A DNA stretch of 64,000 bases from assembly GCA_023701205.1 (NCBI GenBank), contig JAMPXJ010000011.1, positions 51,120 to 115,119 on the forward strand, read 5' to 3'. The DNA comes from Oligoflexia bacterium. Lineage in GTDB: Bacteria > Bdellovibrionota > UBA1018. A model generated the notes under the pieces. That model had not been told where the DNA came from. It did not search any database and was given only the letters and a program-made list of their open reading frames with translations. Shown here piece after piece: positions 54,540 to 62,165 of the stretch. Numbering within the stretch: the stretch's first letter is position 1; the number at the start of each line of letters is the position of its first letter. Position numbers and translations under genes: made by a program.

Positions 54540-56342
54540 ATGACGAAAAAGAGAACGCCAAGTTCGACTCTGACGCTGATCGCCCTGACCTCGCTGACGG
54601 CCCTGTCCATGGGCGCCTGCTCTCGCGAGCGGGTGCCAGGCGCCACCCGGATCGAAGTGCCGGTGCTCGATGGCGACGATTCGCGGTCCCTTCTGGGTTC
54701 GGGCAGGGCCGACTCCGAGCCGATCCTGCCAGTGACGAGCGCGCTGGAGAAACCCGCGCTCAAGGCTTGCGAGCGGCTCGAGTCGCTCGTCGCGTCCGCT
54801 GCGTCAGGGCCCCGTTATTCGCTCTTCGGAGCGCTCGAGGAAGGAGATGGGGAGCCCGCAGCCGGCGGCGTCGGAGTACAGGGCGCGATCGACGTGACGA
54901 AGTCTCCCTTCACGCAGCTCTTTCTCGGCGAGACGTTCAAACTCGATAGCCCGGATGGGTTCTTTGAAAAGGCGCGTGCGGAATACGAGGCGGGGCGCCT
55001 TTCGCGCGTAAAATGGTTCGCTTTGAAGGCCGCGCGGCTTTTCCCGAAAATCTTCCGGAAACTCCAGCTGGACGCGACCCATGAGAAAGTCGCCGAGGCT
55101 TTCCCCGGGATTTTCGGAGAGCCGGGAGCCATCCAAGGCTCGCTTTACTTCTCTCTCGCTTCTCGAAGCGGGGGGCTTCCTCCGGAGAGCGCGCGCGAAG
55201 CGGGCGAGCTGCGAGAAGCCCTGCCGGTTCTGAGCGCCGATCTGCCTCTCTTTCCGGGCGAGAGCTTCGAGGGTCTTGCCGAGGACGCTCGAGAATCGCT
55301 CGGAGCCGCGGTCACAAGCCTGAACGAAGACGCAAGCACGGTTGAAGGCCGGCGCGAGCGCCTTTGCGGGCTGGTTCTCTGGCAACGCTCCTTCGCGCAG
55401 CTCCTGACGCTCAAGGGCTATCGGGTCCCGCGGCTGGAAGGCAGGGCGTTTCCGAAAATCGAGGCTCCGGAGAAGAGCGGCGAGGCTGAGCGGATCGAAC
55501 TGGGCGGCGCCTTCATCGATCCGGATCGTGACACCAACATCGCGCTTTCGGCCGAGACTCTTCAGACCTATGACCCGGCTTCGGGGCGCGTGCTCGAGGT
55601 GACTTCCCGCACGCCCGAGGGAATCGCGGGTAAGCCGGTGCAAACCCGCGGCGGCGCGGCGGCGCAGCTCGCGCTCTTGGAATCGCTCGTGCATTTTTAC
55701 GAGGCGACGAGCCCGGCGGGTTCCTGGTTCGAGAACCTCGACCGCCCGGTGCTGGGGAATCTCACCGCCCCGGGGAGCCGGGCGATCCTTCCGCACGAGA
55801 TGCATTCGCTCGCGCTCGGAATGATGGTGATGAGCTTCAAGAACGTGGCGCAATTCCACATCGTGAAAGTGAATGCGGCGGGCACGCCCCTGCGCAAGGG
55901 TCAGTCCGCGGCAGGAATCGCCCTGCTCGACCGAGGCGCTTCGGGTCGGCAAATCATCCCGCTCCCGAGCGTGCTGAGCCTGATCCGCTCTCAGGTGTAC
56001 CTCGATCACGCGCTCTCGCGCCTGGCTGCGCGTCCTGCGTCCGAGTGGGCGGAGAAGAGCCCGGCCTACACCGCCGAGCTCCTGGCCAAGCTCACGGGCT
56101 CCGACGCCTCGTCGCTGCGCTCGGGGCTGGGCAAGTTGTCACTGCCGCTGGCGCTGCTCGTGCTGCAGTTCTCGAGCGCCTCGGGCGAATGCCGCTCCGA
56201 GCTCGAATGGAATCTCGATACCGGCAAGCGCGCGGCGCAGGGAGCCTGCGATGCCCGGCTGGACGCCGAACGGCGCGAGGCTCTGGAGCTCCTCGGGCGC
56301 CACGCCCAGGCGCCGCTTCTGATGCGGAGAGCGCGGGAGTAG
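54540..56342 (+). CDS. Large lipoprotein paired with an outer-membrane barrel
   Basis: 600 residues. The lipobox is SMGAC after MTKKRTPSSTLTLIALTSLTAL. The chain is mainly helical, with long Ala/Glu/Leu-rich segments (FFEKARAEYEAGRLSRVKWFALKAARLFPKIF), and contains ALLESLVHFYEAT and HEMHSLALGMMVM in the C-terminal half. No family was recognised. It is co-oriented with and immediately downstream of the 53190-54530 barrel gene, so a shared transport or assembly role at the outer membrane is inferred. Confidence 0.72.
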   Translation: MTKKRTPSSTLTLIALTSLTALSMGACSRERVPGATRIEVPVLDGDDSRSLLGSGRADSEPILPVTSALEKPALKACERLESLVASAASGPRYSLFGALEEGDGEPAAGGVGVQGAIDVTKSPFTQLFLGETFKLDSPDGFFEKARAEYEAGRLSRVKWFALKAARLFPKIFRKLQLDATHEKVAEAFPGIFGEPGAIQGSLYFSLASRSGGLPPESAREAGELREALPVLSADLPLFPGESFEGLAEDARESLGAAVTSLNEDASTVEGRRERLCGLVLWQRSFAQLLTLKGYRVPRLEGRAFPKIEAPEKSGEAERIELGGAFIDPDRDTNIALSAETLQTYDPASGRVLEVTSRTPEGIAGKPVQTRGGAAAQLALLESLVHFYEATSPAGSWFENLDRPVLGNLTAPGSRAILPHEMHSLALGMMVMSFKNVAQFHIVKVNAAGTPLRKGQSAAGIALLDRGASGRQIIPLPSVLSLIRSQVYLDHALSRLAARPASEWAEKSPAYTAELLAKLTGSDASSLRSGLGKLSLPLALLVLQFSSASGECRSELEWNLDTGKRAAQGACDARLDAERREALELLGRHAQAPLLMRRARE

Positions 56343-56369
56343 CGCGAATCCTCGTGGCAACAGAGAATA

Positions 56370-57137
56370 TCATTTTTCCCTGCAAATGAGGGATTCCGAG
56401 GCACCTGGATAGTTCTTGCAGACGGCTTTCACGATGGCATCCTGGGCGGCTACGGCGTGGGTCGTCACCGATGCAGCCTTCAGTTTCATCAGACTGATCT
56501 GCTTGTTCGACACAATCTTGGCTGGGATCTGGTCCATGTCGCTGGCTGTGGCAATCGCCGCCTTCGCTTCGGCGGTATTGCTGACTCTTTTTCCATTCAA
56601 TTCCAAGATGAGATCATCAACCTTGAGGCGGTCCTGATTGGGAGCGAGGGCAACGAACCCTTCTGCACGAAGCGCTCCCTTGCCATCGTTGACATAGGTG
56701 TTGACCTCTTCGGGTTTGACCGGCTTCAACGCGATTCCCAGGATGTGCAGCTCGTTTCTGCAGGCGAAGTAGGAATCGTAGGGAACATAGGCATAACCAG
56801 TGAAATCGTCTTGTGTATCCACGTATGGGCGGTAGCTGGGATTCAGCGCGCCCCCCTTTGATGGAATGCGAGTTTCGTAGATATCGGCCAGCAAAAAATT
56901 CTCACTGCGGCAGATCTCTATTGCCCGAAAACCCGAAAGAGCTGCGATCTCCTGTCGGTTCGTATGAGGACTTCCGACAAAGCGAGCGACGCGTAAATCA
57001 TCGGAGATCTTTAGGTCGCTGTAGCCATCGAAGATGCTGAAAGGCTTGTAAGAGGTACGGGTAATAGTGCTGCAGCCTGAAGCAAGGAAGCAGATCACGA
57101 GACATCCGTGCAGGGTAGAAATCAGACGATATGGCAT
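56370..57137 (-). CDS. CC0125/CC1285-like lipoprotein with PDZ-like segment
   Basis: 255 residues. The lipobox is LASGC (Cys22). The segment SIFDGYSDLKISDDLRVARFVGSPHTNRQEIAALSGFRAIEIC follows the pattern of CC0125/CC1285-family lipoproteins (GGYS...L....V.F.G...T........LLRAAEL). The C-terminal half has a PDZ-like LKVDDLILELNGKRVSNTAEAKAAI, which would bind peptide tails. Base composition is clearly less GC-rich than genes to the left, marking the beginning of the accessory region. Confidence 0.7.
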   Translation of the reverse strand: MPYRLISTLHGCLVICFLASGCSTITRTSYKPFSIFDGYSDLKISDDLRVARFVGSPHTNRQEIAALSGFRAIEICRSENFLLADIYETRIPSKGGALNPSYRPYVDTQDDFTGYAYVPYDSYFACRNELHILGIALKPVKPEEVNTYVNDGKGALRAEGFVALAPNQDRLKVDDLILELNGKRVSNTAEAKAAIATASDMDQIPAKIVSNKQISLMKLKAASVTTHAVAAQDAIVKAVCKNYPGASESLICREK

Positions 57138-57191
57138 AGGAATATTAAACTGCTTGCTGCCGCTTCCATCAAGGACATATTGTTATCGGAT

Positions 57192-57737
57192 ATGCGCCGC
57201 AGTCGCTTCATTCCTTTTGTGTTAATGTGTGCCGCTTGGATTTTTATGTCCGTCAGGGCTCATGCCAGTCAATGCGAGCTGACCTGGAAGGTGGATCGCG
57301 GAGGAAAGTACACGGCAGTGCTCCAGTTCATTCCTGCCGAAGGGGCCGGAGCGTGGTTCGAGAATCTGGCAACCGATCGTGAAGCTCTCCCTCGATCGAT
57401 GCAGGTCCAGGGTTCGGTTGTGCAGCGCCTTTCGAAGGGGAATGGGGCCGTCGGTTATGAAATTCGAGGCTTGGTATCGGATGCCGAGAGAACCTTGGGT
57501 GGGGAGGTGCTGGATTGGATGGGGGCTTCAGTGGGTTGCTCCAGGACGCGCATCGAAATCAGGACGCCCTGGCGGTATGAGCATATTCCTTCGGGAGGGA
57601 GCCATGAGCTTGCAGTGATCAGGGCAAGGTTGCTGCCACTTTGGCGATCAGGAGGCTCTCTGCGGAGAGGGATCTTTCCAATCAAAGGGACCTTTATGGA
57701 ATTGAAATCGAAAGCACCATCTCTCCCGAAGCAATGA
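57192..57737 (+). CDS. Exported protein, 5' part of a probably frameshifted gene
   Basis: 181 residues from the ATG at 57192, which starts a Sec signal (SRFIPFVLMCAAWIFMSVRAHAS). Three Cys-containing beta-rich stretches follow. After about codon 139 (position 57608) the sequence in this frame loses likeness to a folded domain, while the next frame (57608-58360) becomes open and encodes ACSDQGKVAATLAIRRLSAE and an outer-membrane-like C-terminus. Either a one-base indel near 57608-57640 split one gene of about 390 codons, or these are two coupled genes with the ATGA junction at 57734. I favour the former, with moderate confidence. Confidence 0.6.
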   Translation: MRRSRFIPFVLMCAAWIFMSVRAHASQCELTWKVDRGGKYTAVLQFIPAEGAGAWFENLATDREALPRSMQVQGSVVQRLSKGNGAVGYEIRGLVSDAERTLGGEVLDWMGASVGCSRTRIEIRTPWRYEHIPSGGSHELAVIRARLLPLWRSGGSLRRGIFPIKGTFMELKSKAPSLPKQ

Positions 57738-58360
57738 AGGAAAAGGATACTTTCCGGCGCTGGACCGAGAAAATTGTCCTGGAGACCGATCTCAAGGATC
57801 CAGGCATTCCCTGGAGCGCCCGGCCGACCGAAATCGCCCTTCCGCGGGGTTCCAGAGTGGAGCTTGGAGTGATTTTTGGGAGCTATGCTCCGGCGGATCG
57901 GCCCAGTTTTGGGGTTGGGATTCGGAGTGATCTCATCGATGAATCGACTTTATCCAATACGATCTCCTGGCGAAGGACCTATCTCGGTGCCCGGGCCATT
58001 CTGGCTGATCCAAAAGCCGAAAAGGCAGGCCGCGAAGGCACGAGTATTTTCGACCTCCATTTGACGACGGGATTGCATTGGCGTCCGAAGGTTCATGCAA
58101 ACAATGCTTACGTGGCTGGAATCCGTAACTTCCTGGCTTTGTCGACTACAGTCGGATTTCATCGTGTCATTGCGAAGAGTGGAAATCCAACGCCGGTAAA
58201 TCAGGCTTTCACTTCACCCTCGCTCGATTTCGGCTTTTTCTGGGGAGGTTATAACCGCAAGCTGGGTCTCGTGATCGGACTTGAGGCACATTACCTCCAA
58301 TTGATCACCGACGTTGAGTTCGGTCCTAATTTCGAGTTTGCCTTGAGTTTCGGTTTCTGA
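57734..58360 (+). CDS. Beta-barrel-like C-terminal part (second ORF, possibly the 3' half of a frameshifted gene)
   Basis: 208 residues from the ATG at 57734, which overlaps the stop of the 57192 ORF. The frame is already open from 57608 and codes sensibly before that ATG (DLYGIEIESTISPEAMKEKD). Strands VELGVIFGSYAP, FLALSTTVGFHRVIA and LDFGFFWGGYN, with the final FEFALSFGF, suggest a small outer-membrane barrel ending in Phe. Without the upstream ORF it would lack any signal peptide, which supports the frameshift reading. No family was recognised. Confidence 0.55.
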   Translation: MKEKDTFRRWTEKIVLETDLKDPGIPWSARPTEIALPRGSRVELGVIFGSYAPADRPSFGVGIRSDLIDESTLSNTISWRRTYLGARAILADPKAEKAGREGTSIFDLHLTTGLHWRPKVHANNAYVAGIRNFLALSTTVGFHRVIAKSGNPTPVNQAFTSPSLDFGFFWGGYNRKLGLVIGLEAHYLQLITDVEFGPNFEFALSFGF

Positions 58361-58819
58361 TGCGGGCTGAGGTGGTGCGGGCCGGCCTCAGCCTGCCGAA
58401 GGAGGAAGGGGAGCGCCGCGCGCGGATTGCGTGTGAGCGCCTTCTGAACCGGAAGGGCTTCACTTTACTGCGGGCTCGACCAGGATTTGGGCAGCATGCG
58501 TGAATTCATCCTACCGGCGCCACTAACTGGCGTCCGTAGGCCGTGGCATGAGGCCCCTGGCCATGCGGCGGAGCAGCGCGGGGGCAGATCTTCGAGAGGA
58601 TATCATCGGCTAGGTTCTTTAGGGTTAATTCCTGTTCGGCGTTGCGAGGGTTTCAGGCGCTTGTAGGACTGAGTCGATAATGGCCCTGGCTTCATTGTCT
58701 GGCGCCATTGGGGGCAACTCCACATTGGGATGGTAGAGATAATCCTCTGTGCTTTTGCAATCTGAGCAAGCGCTTTCAGTTTTCGGAGGGCTCTTTTTGC
58801 GAAGTGATTCACCTTGGCG
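58361..58819. other. 459-bp stretch without a recognisable gene
   Basis: Lies between the stops of convergent genes. Short frames here have no ribosome site or domain resemblance. No repeat, RNA gene or clear terminator was seen; decayed accessory DNA is possible. Confidence 0.4.
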
Positions 58820-59587
58820 TTAATCATCGTATCGCAACTCTTCCAGGAACCGGCCAACACCAATGATGATGGCGAGCCAAGGAAATAGGTCCAGGATGCT
58901 GAAAATGTTCTCTGGTTGCCTGAAGTACCGAGCCACAAGGAGCGGGATCAGATTGAACTTAATGGCCAATGCACCAGCAGTCACGAGAAGCACAGCTCCG
59001 ACCTGCCGAGGACGCTTCTGAAAGCGTGGGCCACGACTCATGCGCTTGGCCGGGTTGACTTGAAAGTAGGTGTAGTACCAGCCATAGAGAGCGTCGGTCA
59101 GACTGGTGTCCTGTCGCCGCGCTGTGAGCATGCAATGGCGAATCAGAAACCCAATGGCAGCGAGAATCGAGACCGGAAACATCAAAATGGTTGCCAAGTC
59201 TCGCGAGGGATGTGGCCGGAATGGCGCCGGTCCAAAGGGGACCATCGGGGCTACGACGAGCATGAGCAGAGCCGGAACACCAAAGATCACAGGCAGTGAC
59301 CATGCGGCGAACGCCCGCTGCCCACCTGAGACGCGCTGAGGCTCTTTAAAGGTCCGACCTGCCTTCCCATTCTCCAAGCCCTTCCGTTGAAGGACCGAAA
59401 CGAACGTTCCGCCACCCTTTCTCCAATCCCGAATAACGTCTGTGAAGTATTTCAGGGTAGCGATGCAGCCGATGCCCCAGAGCACTCCAAACATCGTGAT
59501 CACGGTGCGCGACTTATCGTTTGCTGCGTGCTGATAGGCCCAGGCGAGCCCAACGGCGAAACCGATCACTACGATGGTCCGGTACAC
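58820..59587 (-). CDS. Multi-pass membrane protein of unknown function
   Basis: 255 residues with about six hydrophobic segments: TIVVIGFAVGLAWAY, VITMFGVLWGIGCIATL, SLPVIFGVPALLMLVV, TILMFPVSILAAIGFLI, VGAVLLVTAGALAIKFNLIPLLV and ILDLFPWLAIIIGVGRFL. A basic cytosolic loop (PAKRMSRGPRFQKRPRQ) precedes the fifth. No family was recognised. The lower GC and isolation fit an acquired gene. The ATG at 59587 has no strong Shine-Dalgarno. Confidence 0.68.
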   Translation of the reverse strand: MYRTIVVIGFAVGLAWAYQHAANDKSRTVITMFGVLWGIGCIATLKYFTDVIRDWRKGGGTFVSVLQRKGLENGKAGRTFKEPQRVSGGQRAFAAWSLPVIFGVPALLMLVVAPMVPFGPAPFRPHPSRDLATILMFPVSILAAIGFLIRHCMLTARRQDTSLTDALYGWYYTYFQVNPAKRMSRGPRFQKRPRQVGAVLLVTAGALAIKFNLIPLLVARYFRQPENIFSILDLFPWLAIIIGVGRFLEELRYDD

Positions 59588-60087
59588 CTCGTGCGCTATG
59601 ACTGCCCAGCTTCGGGTGCCGGTGTCGTGGTTGGGGAGCTGCTATTTTCTTCCATGTATTGAGTACACATCACGATGGCGAGATTTGCCACTGGAGACTC
59701 GTAGTGCCCTCGTACGGCTCCTATAAAAAAACGCCCGAATCGCATTCTTTCGAGCGGCCTGCCGTTATTGAGTACCGAAATAGGATTAGGTTAGCGGATA
59801 CGGTAAGTTGGGCGTCGTAATGGTTTTGCGTGAAAAAGAGCGAGGGATGAGGAGTTCCTGACATCGGAGTGGATCGCATCAAGAATGCCAAGGTTTCCGG
59901 AAGGGCTGTGCGCCAGCCCCGGTGGAGTTCGAGGAAGTAACTTTCCGACTGGTTGCGTGAGGCTAGAAGACATGACGGTCCGAACGGAAAAGTCATAAGG
60001 TGAAGACCCGTCCGATGACGACTTTCATCTTGAGTTGATGACTGACAGAGAATTTGATTGCCAAATGGCTTACGGAGAAGGGGGGCC
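59588..60087. other. 500-bp stretch without a recognisable gene
   Basis: Holds the minus-strand terminator at 59725-59756, which would end transcription from the toxin-antitoxin genes at 60088-60752, leaving a ~330-nt 3' region of unknown role. No convincing ORF was found. Confidence 0.45.
59725..59756 (-). terminator. Rho-independent terminator on the minus strand
   Basis: On the minus strand CGCTCGAA (59756-59749) pairs with TTCGGGCG (59739-59732), with one U-G wobble and a 9-nt loop, and is followed by seven T residues. Well formed for ending a minus-strand transcript coming from the TA pair upstream. Confidence 0.82.
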
Positions 60088-60453
60088 TTAGGCCGCCAGT
60101 GCGAGCTCAATCCCGTCGAACTTTGCGACAGGGACAAGCGTCTTCTTTGGGCCTGTTTCCCGAAGGTCAACGATACCCAAGTCCGCCAGGAACTTCACGT
60201 CGGAGTAGACGTTCTTGAAATCCTTCTTCATCGCTTTCGCCAGCGCGGAGATCGACTTTGGCTTGAGCGCGGGAATTACGGTCAGGATCTGGAGTCGGGG
60301 AGGCGAAAGAATCCGCCCAAGAACTTCCCAGCTCGAAACACTGATGGTCTCTTCGCCGGGCTTACTGGTGGCTTTTCCCTTCAGTGCGGCAAGCGATCTT
60401 TCGTTGGTTGTTTCGATCGGCTCAACAACGATCCTGACTTTCTTAAGCTTCAT
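60088..60453 (-). CDS. TumA-like antitoxin / HVO_A0114-family winged-helix protein (copy 1)
   Basis: 121 residues. A beta-strand start MKLKKVRIVVEPIE is followed by a winged helix-turn-helix of the MarR/HVO_A0114 type: LGRILSPPRLQILTVIPALKPKSISALAKAMKKDFKNVYSDVKFLADLGIVDL. The recognition helix region DFKNVYSDVKFL is almost identical in copy 2 (61393-61767). It should neutralise the co-encoded toxin and repress its promoter. The ATG overlaps the toxin stop (ATGA). Similarity to copy 2 is much closer than to copy 3 (63623-63994). Confidence 0.82.
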   Translation of the reverse strand: MKLKKVRIVVEPIETTNERSLAALKGKATSKPGEETISVSSWEVLGRILSPPRLQILTVIPALKPKSISALAKAMKKDFKNVYSDVKFLADLGIVDLRETGPKKTLVPVAKFDGIELALAA

Positions 60454-60752
60454 ACTTCGAAACCCGCCTTCCTTGCTAAATCCCAGAAATCCCTCAGGAG
60501 CGCGGCCTCGTCCCGGTAGAGATAGGGAAGCTCCCGAGTGCCCAGATGAAGGTGCGGCCCTTTAGGTTTGTGATTGTCGATCCCGACGACGACCTCGCCA
60601 TTGGCTACGAGAAAAAGCGAGAAAGAGTCCGCCGGGAGCTCGCACTGATTCCCTCCGCCAATAACGCATTGTCCAAGCCAAGGGCGAAACCGACGAGGGA
60701 CGTTCCGCGAATATTTGGAACTCAGGCGCGACCACTGGCCGCACCCTGGCAC
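60450..60752 (-). CDS. TumE-like (DUF6516) toxin (copy 1)
   Basis: Up to 100 residues from a GTG at 60752; the true start may lie slightly downstream as the first ~15 residues do not resemble the family. The core FSLFLVANGEVVVGIDNHKPKGPHLHLGTRELPYLYRDEAALLRDFWDL has the DUF6516/TumE signature DNH.(G/P)KG.H.H followed by E.PY.....L..DF. The His/Asp cluster is the probable catalytic site of an RNase-like toxin, by inference from the family. It forms a toxin-first operon with the overlapping antitoxin. Confidence 0.75.
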   Translation of the reverse strand: MPGCGQWSRLSSKYSRNVPRRFRPWLGQCVIGGGNQCELPADSFSLFLVANGEVVVGIDNHKPKGPHLHLGTRELPYLYRDEAALLRDFWDLARKAGFEV

Positions 60753-60931
60753 ATGGCACAGGCAAGGGGCCGCAACCTAGATCAGCAGAGTTGTGAAGTA
60801 ATCGACGAGATCCACACCATCGTGGGCGCCGGCGCGGTGAGCGGCGGCGCGCTGGATGCCGCCAATGAGCCCGCTCCCGGCGCCATCCTTGCGAGCGCCG
60901 TGGCTGATGTAGGAAAGCACGTCCAGGCGCT

Positions 60932-60975
60932 GGCCCCGACCGCCAAAATACGGCGAAACCGGGGCCTTTTATTTT
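60932..60975 (+). terminator. Terminator-like hairpin followed by T-rich tract
   Basis: On the plus strand GGCCCCG (60932-60938) pairs with CGGGGCC (60960-60966), with an inner CGCC/GGCG (60941-60944 / 60952-60955) pair and internal loop, then TTTTATTTTA. No plus-strand gene with convincing coding content ends here, so it may be a relic of a deleted gene. Confidence 0.6.
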
Positions 60976-60983
60976 ACGCCCAG

Positions 60984-61057
60984 CGCTGCACGGTTCTGTG
61001 CAGCGCATTTTCTGGCCTTGAAATCGGCCATGCAGCGTCGTGCAGCGAGTATGCAGC
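60984..61057. repeat. Cluster of TGCAGC(G) repeats beside a tRNA-end copy
   Basis: CGCTGCAC-GGTTCT-GTGCAGCG (60984-61005) is a perfect 8-bp inverted repeat. Further TGCAGCG copies at 61031-61037 and 61041-61047 and TGCAGCA at 61052-61058 follow, two of them 10 bp apart. The cluster ends about 70 bp from the tRNA 3'-end copy at 61125. This is the kind of layout seen for integrase arm sites, but no integrase gene is in the window. Confidence 0.55.
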
Positions 61058-61084
61058 AATCGAAGAACCTGAGGTAGAGTACCA

Positions 61085-61119
61085 AGAAAAATGGCCCCGG
61101 AACTTGCGTTCCGAGGCCA
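61085..61119 (-). terminator. tRNA-type intrinsic terminator 1 (GCAA tetraloop)
   Basis: On the minus strand a 12-bp stem TGGCCTCGGAAC / GTTCCGGGGCCA (one U-G wobble) with a GCAA loop is followed by TTTTTCTT. It lies immediately downstream of the tRNA 3'-end copy at 61128-61141, in the orientation of that tRNA. Same design as the terminator at 63145-63184. Confidence 0.85.
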
Positions 61120-61124
61120 CCGAA

Positions 61125-61141
61125 TATTGGTAGCGGGGGCA
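61125..61141. repeat. 17-bp direct repeat, copy A: tRNA 3'-end fragment (putative att)
   Basis: TATTGGTAGCGGGGGCA, identical to 63195-63211. Read on the minus strand it is TGCCCCCGCTACCA plus AATA, the 3' acceptor strand with CCA of an initiator-tRNA-like gene. Only 14 nt of tRNA remain here, so it is a truncated attachment-site copy rather than a gene. Confidence 0.7.
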
Positions 61142-61193
61142 CAGTTCATGCGGGCGGTCGGCTTTCGGGCGACGCCACCGCGCCGGAGGCTTC

Positions 61194-61231
61194 TTGGCAG
61201 ATGGAATTTATCTATGGTATAAAAACCATAG
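61194..61231 (+). promoter_or_regulatory. Promoter and operator of TA module 2
   Basis: -35 TTGGCA (61194-61199), 18-bp spacer, -10 TATAAA (61218-61223). The -10 lies within a perfect inverted repeat CTATGGT-ATAAAA-ACCATAG (61212-61231), ideal for repression by a dimeric antitoxin. The start codon GTG at 61232 directly abuts the repeat, which predicts a leaderless or nearly leaderless mRNA. Confidence 0.72.
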
Positions 61232-61396
61232 GTGAAGGCAAAGCTCCGGTACCAAAGGAAAGTGACCGTTATTCATCGCTCAGGCGATCGGGCGGCCATT
61301 GCGGAGCGTCGCGAGCGGCCCTATGCTTTTTCCACGATTGAACAGTTGATCGAGGATTTCTGGCGGCTTACAGCCGGGAAGGGATACCAGCCATGA
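61232..61396 (+). pseudogene. Internally deleted TumE-like toxin remnant (copy 2)
   Basis: A 54-codon frame. The N-terminus VKAKLRYQRKVTVI matches the opening of TumE-type toxins (compare RARLLYQSKSRV at 63339) and the C-terminus ERPYAFSTIEQLIEDFWRL matches their C-terminal helix. The ~40-residue middle, including the DNHxxKGPHxH cluster retained by copies 1 and 3, is missing and replaced by HRSGDRAAIAERR. The frame is intact and keeps the ATGA overlap with the antitoxin. This is most likely a disarmed toxin maintained as a leader for the antitoxin, or a small regulator. Confidence 0.75.
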
Positions 61397-61767
61397 AGTT
61401 GAAAAAGGTTCGGATTCTGATTCAGCCGCTCGAGGGCGTGAAGGCGGAGTGGAGTGCCGCGCTGCGCGGAGAAGTGAAGTCGGTGCAGAAGGCGGGGACC
61501 CTGGTTTTCACGAGCCTGGCCCAGGTCGCGAAGGTGCTTTCGCCGGTGCGGCTTGAGCTTCTGGGTGCGATCCTTCGACATGAGCCGGAGTCGATTTCGA
61601 GCTTGGCCAAACTCGTGGGCCGGGACTTCAAGAACGTGCATGCCGATGTGCAGCTACTGGCATCAGTGGGAATCCTGGAGCTTCGCGAACTCAAGGGCGC
61701 GAACAAGCGCGATGCGGTGAGGCCGGTGGCTCTCTACAGCGGGATTGAGCTGGATTTGGCGGCGTGA
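61393..61767 (+). CDS. TumA-like antitoxin / HVO_A0114-family winged-helix protein (copy 2)
   Basis: 124 residues. MKLKKVRILIQPLEGVK then VLSPVRLELLGAILRHEPESISSLAKLVGRDFKNVHADVQLLASVGILELREL forms the winged HTH; the end YSGIELDLAA parallels FDGIELALAA of copy 1. It is intact although its toxin is deleted, so it may act as a solitary repressor or as an anti-toxin against related toxins. The stop overlaps the GTG of the next membrane-protein gene. Confidence 0.83.
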   Translation: MKLKKVRILIQPLEGVKAEWSAALRGEVKSVQKAGTLVFTSLAQVAKVLSPVRLELLGAILRHEPESISSLAKLVGRDFKNVHADVQLLASVGILELRELKGANKRDAVRPVALYSGIELDLAA

Positions 61768-62165
61768 GGATTAGAAGAATGCTGATACGAGCGGAAATGT
61801 CTTCGGGAGTCGATAAAGCAATCCTGTCTCTGAGACGAATCAACTGGTGTCGTCTCATGCAACTCTTTGCTGCCGTTTCGACGATTTATGGGTTTGTGGT
61901 CGCCTTCAATATGGACGAGTATCTTCCGTGGCGAGTTCGTCTCATCCGGGGCTTGGAGCTGACCACTATTGCTCACCTCGGGTTATGGTTGGCGACGTTC
62001 AATTGGCGAGGAAAGTTCCGTTTCGTGGTTGCAGCGCTCCTGCTTCCTTCGATGGCAGGGATGTTGTTTCTCTGGTGGTATCCCGGGATTCCTGTGCAGG
62101 CGTGGCTGGGATGGAGGGTGTTCCAATTGATCAGGGGTGTGCCTCGTGACGATCAATCCAATTGA
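61764..62165 (+). CDS. Small membrane protein, possible immunity/partner of the next gene
   Basis: 133 residues from a GTG overlapping the antitoxin stop (GTGA). An N-terminal amphipathic, basic stretch precedes three hydrophobic segments (LMQLFAAVSTIYGFVVAF, TTIAHLGLWLATF, FVVAALLLPSMAGMLFLWWY). No family was recognised. It overlaps the 62146-62799 gene by 20 bp, an arrangement often seen for effector-immunity or accessory pairs; that role is inference. Confidence 0.62.
   Translation: MRIRRMLIRAEMSSGVDKAILSLRRINWCRLMQLFAAVSTIYGFVVAFNMDEYLPWRVRLIRGLELTTIAHLGLWLATFNWRGKFRFVVAALLLPSMAGMLFLWWYPGIPVQAWLGWRVFQLIRGVPRDDQSN

Larger units (their letters stand above)
60753..61231. other. 479-bp gene-poor junction with attachment-site signals
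   Basis: Between copy 1 and copy 2 of the TA modules. It holds a plus-strand terminator-like hairpin, the TGCAGCG repeat cluster, a minus-strand terminator, a 17-bp direct repeat with the end of a tRNA gene, and the promoter of the next module. A short minus-strand frame (60778-60967) encodes DVLSYISHGARKDGAGSG and ends in TTLLI; it could be a C-terminal gene remnant but is not recognisable. Confidence 0.5.

Noticed and set aside
59721..60170. Minus-strand frame of 149 codons overlapping the TA antitoxin end
   Set aside because: Its stop lies within the T-tract side of a terminator, it has no ribosome site and no domain, and it overlaps the real antitoxin gene in another frame.
60546..61133. 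Plus-strand frame of 195 codons across the junction, ending at the tRNA-end repeat
   Set aside because: It runs through two terminator hairpins and antisense to the TA toxin; the composition is not protein-like. A lost integrase end was considered but no catalytic motif is present.
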